Below, piece by piece: positions 1 to 5,763 of a stretch of DNA of 6,329 nucleotides. A model generated the notes under the pieces. It ran no database searches. It was not told the DNA's origin and was given only the letters and a program-made list of their open reading frames with translations. This DNA is from Clostridia bacterium (GTDB lineage Bacteria > Bacillota > Clostridia > Oscillospirales > Acutalibacteraceae), in assembly GCA_017614275.1 (NCBI GenBank), contig JAGACE010000222.1, forward strand, positions 1 through 6,329. The letters are read 5' to 3'. Every line of letters begins with the position of its first letter. Position 1 is the first letter of the stretch. A program made the position numbers and the translations under genes.

Positions 1-16
1 CCTCGGCCCGGGATTC

Positions 17-25
17 TGCTATACT
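17..25 (+). promoter_or_regulatory. Extended -10 promoter element upstream of the secreted amidase gene
   Basis: The bases TGC followed by TATACT (20-25) match an extended -10 element (TGnTATAAT, one mismatch). A start of transcription about seven bases downstream would leave a leader of roughly 30 bases before the gene at 65. A -35 element at normal spacing would fall at or beyond the left edge, so it cannot be judged. This is pattern recognition only. Confidence 0.45.
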
Positions 26-50
26 TACGGGGAACGGATACTTTTTTAAA

Positions 51-57
51 AAGGGGA
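51..57 (+). promoter_or_regulatory. Ribosome binding site of the secreted amidase gene
   Basis: A purine-rich AAGGGGA lies seven bases before the ATG at 65 and supports that start. It directly follows a small A/T palindrome (about 41-53, CTTTTT-T-AAAAAG) whose right arm reaches into the binding site. The hairpin would be weak, and I do not claim regulation from it. Confidence 0.65.
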
Positions 58-64
58 GATAGCG

Positions 65-1192
65 ATGTACCGGACCCGAACCTCACGCCGGCTGCCGCCG
101 GCGCTCCTGAGCCTGCTCCTGACGGCCGTCCTGGTCTGCGCCTGCGCGCTGCCGGGCTTCGCGGTCGGAGGAGACCGCCTGACCGCGCAGGAGAAACAGA
201 CCCAGACCCTCATCGCCGACGTGCTGGAAGGCCGGCCGGCGGCGGTGAAAGAACTGCAGAACGAGCACGCCTACAAGGCCTTCCTGGACCGGGTCGAAAC
301 GGCCCGCGCGGCCTGGGTGGCAGAGGACGCCGCTCACACGCGGACGGTCCTGAAGGAGAGGGGCATCTCTCCGAAGCAGACCGTGGCGGAGCTGCGCGCG
401 TCTGACAACGAGGCGGCCCGGCAGCTGTACAAAGATATCAAGGCCTGGCTGATCGAGGCGGACGAGGACTCTTCGGTGCTGCCGTACGCGTCCTTTGTGT
501 CCGCCAAGGACATCGCCGGTCTGGACCTGTCGAAGCTCATCGCCTGGAGCAGCTTGCAGGCCTTCGTAGACACCATGGTCCCGCTCCTCCTGCAGCAGGC
601 GCTGGACGCCCTGAGCGCGCTGGGGATCAAACCCGTCGTGCAGCTCGACTGGCCGCTGCTGGACCAGAAGGCGGTCGTCGACTACGCCCACAAGTACGCG
701 AAGAAGTACAACCCGGCCTACCGGGTCCCGGAGTCCGGCTCCGACTGCACGAACTTCGTGTCCCAGGCCCTGTACGCGGCGGGGCTCGGCATGCGGCCCT
801 CCTCTATCCGCGGAACGAGCCCGGGCATCCGGACGACGACCGACGAGTGGTACTACTACAATTCGCCGTCCGCCACGGCAAGCACGCCCTACGGACAGGC
901 GGTCGCGGTGTCCACCTCGTGGATCCGCGTGGAGGACCTGTACACCTATCTGGCCCCGCATTACCCGGTGTTCCAGTCCACCGATCAGGCCGCGGTGGCA
1001 AAGAACCTGGCGGCCGGGTATATCATCCAGGGCGGGAAGCTGCTCGGGCGATTCGAGCACTCCGCCATCGTCACCGTCAAGAACGGCAAGTTCTGTTACA
1101 CGGCCCACACCAACGACCGCAAGGACCGGGACATGAAGCACTACTACAACGCTTACGAGCGGTTCCGTGTCCTCAAGGTCTGCGTCAGCTGA
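65..1192 (+). CDS. Secreted putative amidase (Amidase_6-like cysteine hydrolase domain)
   Basis: A 375-residue exported protein. The N-terminus has a signal peptide: an Arg-rich start, a hydrophobic core at about residues 11-29, and likely cleavage after GFA near residue 33. Residues about 36-200 are a mostly helical, charged region I do not recognise. Residues about 203-365 resemble the Pfam putative amidase domain (Amidase_6): a YAHKYAKKYNPAY stretch, then DCTNFVSQALYAAG with the probable nucleophile Cys228, a WYYYN segment (262-266), a SWIRVEDL segment (285-292), His332 in EHSAIVT, and a YTAHTNDR segment (345-352). In this family the Cys and His are thought to form an NlpC/P60-like or CHAP-like active site; the substrate is usually unproven, with peptidoglycan peptides the likely target. 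The ATG at 65 has a good ribosome binding site and begins the signal peptide exactly. The gene stands alone and converges on the dacF operon. Family call is firm; activity is inferred. Confidence 0.85.
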   Translation: MYRTRTSRRLPPALLSLLLTAVLVCACALPGFAVGGDRLTAQEKQTQTLIADVLEGRPAAVKELQNEHAYKAFLDRVETARAAWVAEDAAHTRTVLKERGISPKQTVAELRASDNEAARQLYKDIKAWLIEADEDSSVLPYASFVSAKDIAGLDLSKLIAWSSLQAFVDTMVPLLLQQALDALSALGIKPVVQLDWPLLDQKAVVDYAHKYAKKYNPAYRVPESGSDCTNFVSQALYAAGLGMRPSSIRGTSPGIRTTTDEWYYYNSPSATASTPYGQAVAVSTSWIRVEDLYTYLAPHYPVFQSTDQAAVAKNLAAGYIIQGGKLLGRFEHSAIVTVKNGKFCYTAHTNDRKDRDMKHYYNAYERFRVLKVCVS

Positions 1193-1200
1193 ACAAAAGA

Positions 1201-1240
1201 AAACCACCGGCGGCTCGCAGGAGCGTCCGGTGGTTTTTTT
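1201..1240. terminator. Bidirectional intrinsic terminator between convergent genes
   Basis: The arms AAACCACCGG (1201-1210) and CCGGTGGTTT (1227-1236) pair perfectly, and the loop holds a second small stem (GCTC at 1213-1216 with GAGC at 1221-1224). A T run follows on the plus strand (1234-1240). The A-rich stretch at 1193-1203 gives a T-rich tail when read from the minus strand. It therefore serves both the amidase gene, which ends eight bases upstream, and the SGNH hydrolase gene, which ends at 1251 on the other strand. Confidence 0.9.
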
Positions 1241-1250
1241 GTTGGGATGG

Positions 1251-2228
1251 TCAGGCGTTGATCGCCGCCATGATGATGTCGGCCATCTGCTGGTGCCCGA
1301 GCGCGGTCGGGTGGTTGTCATTGAGATAGCCGGGCGAGGTGGGGTCGCAGAACAGCGTGTCGATGTGTTCCATCTTCACGTAAGTGTAGCCGTTGCCCGC
1401 GGCCGCTCCGGCGGCGTGGCTGTTGAAGAGGTCGATGAACGGCGTGACCAGGGCGCCGATGTCGACGGGCAGCGCGCCCTTCACGAAGGCGTCCTGCGCG
1501 GCGTTATAGTAGCCGATGACCAGGAGCTTGGCGTTCGGGTTGATCTCCCTGATCTTCGTGACGATGGCGTTGAAGTTCGAGATGTAGTTGCGATAGAACC
1601 CGATGAGCAGGGTGGACACCTGCGCCATGTAGATGTAGTTGTCCGCCAGTTTGTAGGCGGTGCCCAGCATATCGCCCCAGAAGGCCTGGAGCAGCAGAGC
1701 GTTCTCCTGCTGGACGTTGTCCATGATGCCGCTCGGGATGGTCAGGTCGTTGATGCCGATGTTCAGCGTGATGACGTCGGCCTTTTTGATGTGGTTGTAG
1801 TACTGTTTGCGCACTTTGGCCAGACCTTCGTAGTCCACGGTGCGGTAGTTGTCTGTGGTGGGGACGCGCCAGCCGACGGCGATGTCGCCTGCAAAGTCCT
1901 CACAGAGCAGGTAGCGCAGGTCGGTGGACCGCAGGCCGATATGAGCGTCCTGATAGGTCTTGTCCGCCTTCAGCGCCTTGCCGACCAGGTCCGGATAGGT
2001 GCCCGGCACGATCGGCCACGCGGCGTCCCACTTCGAGGCCTCATAGAAGCCCGGCATGGAGTAGCCGGCGGCGATGCTGTCGCCGAGGACGGTGTAGATG
2101 ACCTTGCCGTCCTTGTTGTAGTCGTATTTGCTCGGGGTCTTCTTCGCGGCGAACGCCAGGACGGCGCTGCAGGAGAGGATCATCACGAGGGCCACCAGCA
2201 GAGCGACCAGTTTTTTCACACGGTTCAT
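1251..2228 (-). CDS. Secreted SGNH/GDSL-type hydrolase
   Basis: A 325-residue exported esterase/lipase-like protein of the SGNH superfamily. MNRVKK followed by a hydrophobic core (residues about 7-26) and an AFA-AK site is a clear signal peptide. SGNH blocks in order: block I LGDSIAAGYS with nucleophile Ser51; block II HIGLRSTDL with Gly98; block III LNIGINDL with Asn160; block V NDNHPTALGH with His306. Members hydrolyse ester bonds on lipids or acetylated glycans; substrate is not readable here. In block V the usual Asp three residues before His is Asn303, with Asp304 one place later. Two starts are possible: an ATG at 2258 overlaps the dacF stop as ATGA but has no ribosome binding site and would put ten charged residues before the signal peptide; the ATG at 2228 has AAAGGA eight bases upstream and is chosen. 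Second gene of the dacF operon, 26 bases after it. Confidence 0.88.
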   Translation of the reverse strand: MNRVKKLVALLVALVMILSCSAVLAFAAKKTPSKYDYNKDGKVIYTVLGDSIAAGYSMPGFYEASKWDAAWPIVPGTYPDLVGKALKADKTYQDAHIGLRSTDLRYLLCEDFAGDIAVGWRVPTTDNYRTVDYEGLAKVRKQYYNHIKKADVITLNIGINDLTIPSGIMDNVQQENALLLQAFWGDMLGTAYKLADNYIYMAQVSTLLIGFYRNYISNFNAIVTKIREINPNAKLLVIGYYNAAQDAFVKGALPVDIGALVTPFIDLFNSHAAGAAAGNGYTYVKMEHIDTLFCDPTSPGYLNDNHPTALGHQQMADIIMAAINA

Positions 2229-2236
2229 TGAAATAA

Positions 2237-2242
2237 TCCTTT
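2237..2242 (-). promoter_or_regulatory. Ribosome binding site that decides the start of the SGNH hydrolase
   Basis: Read on the minus strand this is AAAGGA, eight bases before the ATG at 2228. The upstream ATG at 2258, which overlaps the dacF stop codon, has no comparable purine run in front of it. Confidence 0.7.
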
Positions 2243-2254
2243 CGCGGTCTCGGG

Positions 2255-3730
2255 TCATCGTTTCGTACGCCAGTAGTTTCTGGAGCGGTGCCGGCGGCGG
2301 GACTCCCGCTTACGCTGCAGAGAAGACCGTTTGCCGCGGATCTGCTCGGTGGAGACGCCCCGGAGGGGGCTGCCGCCGTCGATGTCGTGGCGGATGCGGA
2401 TCATGTTGAGGTTGGAATCCTTCTGCTGCTTTTTCCGCAGGCGGAGCCAGATCAGCAGGGCGATGAGCGCCAGCAGCAGGACCAGCGCGCCGATGCGGAC
2501 CGGCCAGTGCGAGAAGGCTTTCTTCAGATAGTACCAGGCGGTGGCGGGCCAGCTCCGGCGGACGTTCTCGGACGCCGCGAGGTCGATGGTGGTCAGTTCC
2601 TCGCCGGCGTACAGGACTCTGGCCTTGCCGACTTTATCGCCGACCTTGAGCGGGGCAAGGACTTCCTCCGGCAGGGACTCCGGGATGAGCTCGATGGAGA
2701 TGCTCGAGGAATCCACCTGTGTGGGGATGAGGGCCTGGACTTCCTTGGCGGGGACCAGGGTCACCTGGTCGGTCTTGCGTGCCAGTTTGACGTCCACGGA
2801 GGCCACTTTGTCCTTCGGCGTGGCGATGGGCGTCAGTTTGACGTTGTCGAACACCCACTTGTAAGCGCGGATGGTCTCGAGGAAGGCGGTGTTGCCGCCG
2901 GACGCGGTGCGGTTCTTCCACCCTTCCGGCCCCTGGATGATGATGGTCATGTAGGTGTAGCCGTTCTGGGTGGCGTAGGAGGCCAGGCAGTAGCCGGCGG
3001 CCTCTGTGGTGCCGGTCTTGATGCCGAGGCATGGGGTGTAGGAGTAGTAGGAACCCTGAGTGAGCAGGGAGTTCGTGTTGTTGTACGTGGTGGCGGGCCG
3101 TTTGTTGGTGGCGTCCATCGTGTAGGTCGCGCAGCCGACGATCTGCCGGAACATGTCGTTCTCCAGCGCGTGCCGGATGATGATGGCCAGATCGTTCGCG
3201 GTGGAGTAATGGCCTTCCGCGTCCAGCCCGTGGGGGTTCACATAATGGGTGTCTTTGCACCTGAGTTTCTTGGCGTAGGCGTTCATCTCGTCGACGAACG
3301 AAGCGGTGTTCCCGCTGATCTCATGGGCCAGGATGACAGCGGCCTCGTTGGCACTGTGCACCATCAGGAGGTAGAGCAGCTGTTCGATGGTCAGCTCCTC
3401 GCCGTCTACCAGGCCGGCGGTGGAACTGTTGGTGTTCTTGAGCTCGTCGAGTTCCGCCTGTGTGACGGTGCAGACCCGCTGCAGGTCGTCGACACGCTCG
3501 AGGACCAGGATGGCAGTGGTGATCTTCGTGAGAGAGGCCATCGGGGTCTTTTTATCCGCGTTCTTGTTGAAAATGACCGTTCCCTGGTCAAGGCTCTCCA
3601 TGTAGACGATATCAGAGGTGAATTCCACCTCGGCGTTATAAGCGGCATGGGCCGGGACGATGGGTATGAGAGCCACAAGAAGCGCCAAAAGTAACGGGAG
3701 GATATACAGTTTTTTTAACGCTTTTTCCAT
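2255..3730 (-). CDS. dacF: D-alanyl-D-alanine carboxypeptidase, DacF-like (peptidase S11, penicillin-binding)
   Basis: A 491-residue low-molecular-mass penicillin-binding protein that removes the terminal D-Ala from peptidoglycan stem pentapeptides outside the membrane. Signal peptide at residues about 1-29 (AHA-A cleavage). The S11 catalytic domain (about 30-285) has all three motifs: SLTK (nucleophile Ser66, Lys69), SAN (126-128) and KTG (238-240), plus the expected YVNPHGLD segment (163-170). A beta-rich PBP5 C-terminal-like domain follows (about 298-390), then one transmembrane helix (about 410-430). After it comes a cytoplasmic tail of about 60 residues that ends in a dense Arg/Lys stretch; many relatives stop soon after the membrane segment. 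The ATG at 3730 is chosen because AGAGGGGA lies six bases upstream; a TTG two codons earlier would sit against that site. First gene of a two-gene operon with the SGNH hydrolase. dacF is the symbol commonly used for Firmicutes homologues; orthology is not proven. Confidence 0.92.
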   Translation of the reverse strand: MEKALKKLYILPLLLALLVALIPIVPAHAAYNAEVEFTSDIVYMESLDQGTVIFNKNADKKTPMASLTKITTAILVLERVDDLQRVCTVTQAELDELKNTNSSTAGLVDGEELTIEQLLYLLMVHSANEAAVILAHEISGNTASFVDEMNAYAKKLRCKDTHYVNPHGLDAEGHYSTANDLAIIIRHALENDMFRQIVGCATYTMDATNKRPATTYNNTNSLLTQGSYYSYTPCLGIKTGTTEAAGYCLASYATQNGYTYMTIIIQGPEGWKNRTASGGNTAFLETIRAYKWVFDNVKLTPIATPKDKVASVDVKLARKTDQVTLVPAKEVQALIPTQVDSSSISIELIPESLPEEVLAPLKVGDKVGKARVLYAGEELTTIDLAASENVRRSWPATAWYYLKKAFSHWPVRIGALVLLLALIALLIWLRLRKKQQKDSNLNMIRIRHDIDGGSPLRGVSTEQIRGKRSSLQRKRESRRRHRSRNYWRTKR

Positions 3731-3759
3731 AGACAATCCCCTCTGGAATATTGTATTAT
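3730..3759 (+). promoter_or_regulatory. Candidate promoter of the metallophosphoesterase-DHHW pair
   Basis: Plus-strand TAGACA (3730-3735) and TATTAT (3754-3759) each match the sigma-A consensus at five of six positions, with an 18-base spacer. Transcription would begin near 3766, giving a leader of about 70 bases, and the promoter would overlap the dacF start region. The AT-rich sequence offers other weak -10 candidates, so this is one reasonable reading. Confidence 0.35.
3737..3744 (-). promoter_or_regulatory. Ribosome binding site of dacF
   Basis: Minus-strand AGAGGGGA, six bases before the ATG at 3730. It favours that ATG over the in-frame TTG at 3736, which would have almost no spacer. 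Confidence 0.75.
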
Positions 3760-3773
3760 TAACGGAGTATTAT
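3753..3773. repeat. Short direct repeat GTATTAT in the divergent promoter region
   Basis: GTATTAT occurs at 3753-3759 and 3767-3773, 14 bases start to start. Both copies overlap candidate promoter elements between dacF and the metallophosphoesterase gene. Such a repeat could be a regulator site, but in a region this AT-rich chance is a fair explanation. Confidence 0.25.
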
Positions 3774-3774
3774 A
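3769..3774 (-). promoter_or_regulatory. Probable -10 element of the dacF operon promoter
   Basis: Minus-strand TATAAT is a perfect -10 hexamer in the AT-rich gap, about 40 bases upstream of the dacF start. The hexamer at 17-base spacing (3792-3797, minus-strand TTTTAT) is a poor -35. An overlapping TATACT (3775-3780, minus strand) is an alternative -10. Location is plausible but unproven. Confidence 0.5.
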
Positions 3775-3822
3775 AGTATAACAGATAATTCATAAAAATA
3801 AAGATTCAGAAAGCAGACATTT

Positions 3823-3828
3823 GGAGGG
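3823..3828 (+). promoter_or_regulatory. Ribosome binding site that sets a TTG start for the metallophosphoesterase
   Basis: GGAGGG lies seven bases before the TTG at 3836. The longer reading from the TTG at 3821 would place this site inside the coding region and leave that TTG without a ribosome binding site, so the start at 3836 is preferred. Confidence 0.75.
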
Positions 3829-3835
3829 AATACCT

Positions 3836-4525
3836 TTGGTATACGTGACCGGAGACATGCACGGAGATTTTGAGCGATTCAAACTTCCGGCGATGAAAAA
3901 GCTCAAGAAGGGCGATACACTCATCATCTGCGGGGACTTCGGGTTCCTGTGGGACGGCTCGAAGGAAGAGGAGAAGATCCTCGAGAAACTGAGCGAGAAA
4001 AAGTTCAACATCTGTTTCGTGGAAGGAACGCATGAGAACTTCGAGATGCTGAACAGCTACCCCATCAGCGAGTGGAACGGCGGCAAGGTGCACCACATCC
4101 TGGGCGGCGTGTATCACCTGATGCGGGGCCAGATCTTCAACATCGACGGCCTGCGCATCTTCACCATGGGCGGAGGCGAGAGCCCCGACGTGGACATCCG
4201 CATCGCCAACGACACCTGGTACGCGGAGGAGAGCCCCTCCCAGCAGGAGCTTATCGAAGGCGCCGAGAACATGGCCACCTACAACAACATCGTGGACATC
4301 GTCATCACGCACGAGCCCTCGGCCAAGGTCAAGGAGTTCCTGCAGATGCAGTTCACCGAGAAGTCCCGCGTCACCCTGCTGAACACGTACTTTGAAGAAC
4401 TGGCGGGCGCCGTGGACTACCGGAAATGGTATTTCGGCAGCCTGCACATGGACAAGCACATCTCTGCCACCCAGGTGGCGGTATTCACCAACGTACTGGA
4501 GGCGTGGACCGGGAAACCCATCTGA
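3836..4525 (+). CDS. Calcineurin-like metallophosphoesterase, variant metal motifs
   Basis: A 229-residue protein with no signal peptide or membrane segment, so cytoplasmic. It belongs to the small metallophosphoesterase group, which uses a two-metal centre to hydrolyse phosphate esters. Motifs in order: GDMHGDF (Asp7, His9), CGDFGFLW (Asp34), EGTHENF (Thr65, His66), the family-typical WNGGKVHHI and HLMRGQIF (about 81-101), THEP (His159) and GSLHMDK (Ser202, His204). Two core motifs depart from the norm: GNHE has Thr for Asn, and GHxH has Ser for the first His. Both codons (ACG, AGC) are at least two changes from the expected residue, so a single base error does not explain either. The enzyme may be weak, altered in metal use, or inactive. 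The TTG start at 3836 follows GGAGGG at a seven-base spacing. It is transcribed away from dacF and is followed after 13 bases by the DHHW gene. Substrate unknown. Confidence 0.87.
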   Translation: MVYVTGDMHGDFERFKLPAMKKLKKGDTLIICGDFGFLWDGSKEEEKILEKLSEKKFNICFVEGTHENFEMLNSYPISEWNGGKVHHILGGVYHLMRGQIFNIDGLRIFTMGGGESPDVDIRIANDTWYAEESPSQQELIEGAENMATYNNIVDIVITHEPSAKVKEFLQMQFTEKSRVTLLNTYFEELAGAVDYRKWYFGSLHMDKHISATQVAVFTNVLEAWTGKPI

Positions 4526-4538
4526 CCCGGAAACCGAT

Positions 4539-5702
4539 ATGAAGCACATCAATTCGACTCCGACGGAGAAGACGCCCTACGGCGGCGAGCACGCCCGGGT
4601 GCGCCCCTTCGCGGACGATCAGAAGATACCTGCGATAGCAACGGCCCTGCTGGTCGTTGCTATTATTGCAGCCATCCTGGTGTTCGGGCAGTCCCGCCCG
4701 ATGACTGCGACCAGCGTGGCTCCGTCCGACCGTCAGAAGACGACGGTCGCGGCGGACGAAAATGCGGCCGCGGAAAACGAAGACCTCGACGCGGACGGCT
4801 CGGAGGATTCGGAGAACTACCAGGTCGAAAACACCATCATCCTCCGGGGCGATCGGGCCATGGAGATCTTCACGGCCTCGAAGAAATGGCTGACCCGGTA
4901 CGGGGAAGACATCAACGCCTTCGCGAAGACGGTGCCGGACAGGCACGTCTATGTCCTGCTGGCGCCCACCTCGGTGGAATTCTACGGCCCGGACGAATAC
5001 AAGGGCGGCTCCAACTCCTTTGAACGGGCGGCGGAATACGCCTACACGCCCATGACGGCGCCGAACATCACCACCGTCAACTGCCGGGATCTTCTCGCGA
5101 AGCACTCCACGGAGTACATCTACCTGCGCACGGACCACCACTGGACGGCCCGGGGCGCCTACTACGCCTATGTGACCTTCTGCAAGGAGGCCGGGCTGAC
5201 CCCGCACGACCTGTCCGAGTACCAGAGAGGGGAGATCGAAGGGTTCGTGGGCAGCCTGTACGGCCAGACCCAGGAGGCCATCCTGAAGCAGAACCCGGAC
5301 ACGGTGGTCTACTACCAGCCGCTGACGGCGTCGGAAGGCTACGCGTTCGAGACCCCGGCCCTGACGAACGGCCGCTCGGTCAAGGTCGTGAACACCGGCG
5401 TCTCCTCGCAGTACGCCTACCTCTGCTTCATCGAGGGCGACAACCCCATCCTCCGCTTCACCACGGAAAACAAGAACGGGCGGTCCATCCTCATGGTCAA
5501 GGAGTCCTACGGCAACGCCATGGCGCCGTTCCTGACCGACCACTACGAGACCGTCTACGTCGTGGACCCGCGGAAGACGGAACTGAACCTGACCGCGTTC
5601 GTCCAGAACCAAAAGATCGACGACATCCTGTTCCTGAATTACGCGTTCGCTCCGTCCAACCCGACCTATCGGACGGCCTTCGAAAAGATGCTGGGCGTCT
5701 GA
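4539..5702 (+). CDS. Membrane-anchored DHHW-family protein (AlgX/AlgJ-like SGNH fold)
   Basis: A 387-residue protein of the DHHW family, related to the AlgJ/AlgX SGNH-like O-acetylation proteins. A short cytoplasmic N-terminus (1-29) precedes one transmembrane helix (about 30-50) and an acidic, low-complexity linker (about 72-96); the rest should lie outside the cell. Recognisable segments: YVLLAPTSVEFY (138-149), the signature RTDHHWT with Asp199, His200, His201 and Trp202, then GFVGSLYG (235-242), FIEGDNP (297-303), and VKESYGNAMAPFL (320-332) with Ser323, ending in VVDPRK. In AlgX/AlgJ relatives the Asp-His pair and a Ser form the acyl-transfer site; the matching role here is inferred. Members usually carry KDSY where this one has KESY. 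The frame is open 147 bases further upstream, but that part lies in another frame of the metallophosphoesterase gene. The ATG at 4539 has GGAAA five bases upstream and follows the previous stop by 13 bases, so the two are probably co-transcribed. Confidence 0.85.
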   Translation: MKHINSTPTEKTPYGGEHARVRPFADDQKIPAIATALLVVAIIAAILVFGQSRPMTATSVAPSDRQKTTVAADENAAAENEDLDADGSEDSENYQVENTIILRGDRAMEIFTASKKWLTRYGEDINAFAKTVPDRHVYVLLAPTSVEFYGPDEYKGGSNSFERAAEYAYTPMTAPNITTVNCRDLLAKHSTEYIYLRTDHHWTARGAYYAYVTFCKEAGLTPHDLSEYQRGEIEGFVGSLYGQTQEAILKQNPDTVVYYQPLTASEGYAFETPALTNGRSVKVVNTGVSSQYAYLCFIEGDNPILRFTTENKNGRSILMVKESYGNAMAPFLTDHYETVYVVDPRKTELNLTAFVQNQKIDDILFLNYAFAPSNPTYRTAFEKMLGV

Positions 5703-5717
5703 CCCGGCGGAACACAG

Positions 5718-5755
5718 AAAAAAAGACCTTTCGGCTGTTGCCGGAAGGTCTTTTT
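5718..5755. terminator. Bidirectional intrinsic terminator
   Basis: An A run and GACCTTTCGG (5725-5734) pair with CCGGAAGGTC (5741-5750) and a T run, with one T-G wobble and the six-base loop CTGTTG. The flanking A5720-A5724 and T5751-T5755 extend the stem and give a T tail in both directions. It ends the DHHW transcript on the plus strand and the partial gene on the minus strand, whose stop is at 5764. Confidence 0.92.
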
Positions 5756-5763
5756 GATGGGGT

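Noticed and set aside
41..53. A/T palindrome beside the amidase ribosome binding site as a possible riboregulator
   Set aside because: The arms are short and made almost only of A-T pairs, too weak to claim a regulatory hairpin.
117..152. Possible lipobox in the amidase signal peptide (VLVCAC)
   Set aside because: Neither Cys is preceded by a canonical small-residue lipobox; an ordinary signal peptidase site after GFA fits better.
83..1321. Minus-strand open frame of 412 codons opposite the amidase
   Set aside because: It crosses the terminator and overlaps the end of the SGNH gene; the protein is Arg/Val/Gly-rich without motifs.
1167..2231. Plus-strand open frame of 354 codons opposite the SGNH hydrolase
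   Set aside because: Its translation is Val/Asp/Gly/Arg-rich with no motifs, and it runs through the terminator and lies antisense to a gene with clear SGNH motifs and a signal peptide. It is a by-product of GC-rich third positions.
2288..3694. Plus-strand open frame of 468 codons opposite dacF
   Set aside because: It is long, but its composition (Gly, Asp, Val, Arg) is that of an antisense shadow, with no domain or ribosome binding site. The minus strand carries all three penicillin-binding motifs.
4392..4538. Upstream extension of the DHHW frame into the metallophosphoesterase gene
   Set aside because: The 49 extra residues are Trp/Arg/Pro/Thr-rich shadow sequence in another frame of the upstream gene. 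The ATG at 4539 starts just after the upstream stop.
3806..4552. Minus-strand open frame of 248 codons opposite the metallophosphoesterase
   Set aside because: Shadow of a gene with recognisable metallophosphoesterase motifs; no ribosome binding site or motif of its own.
4485..5612. Minus-strand open frame of 375 codons opposite the DHHW gene
   Set aside because: Antisense shadow with biased composition; the plus strand has the DHHW signature and a transmembrane anchor.
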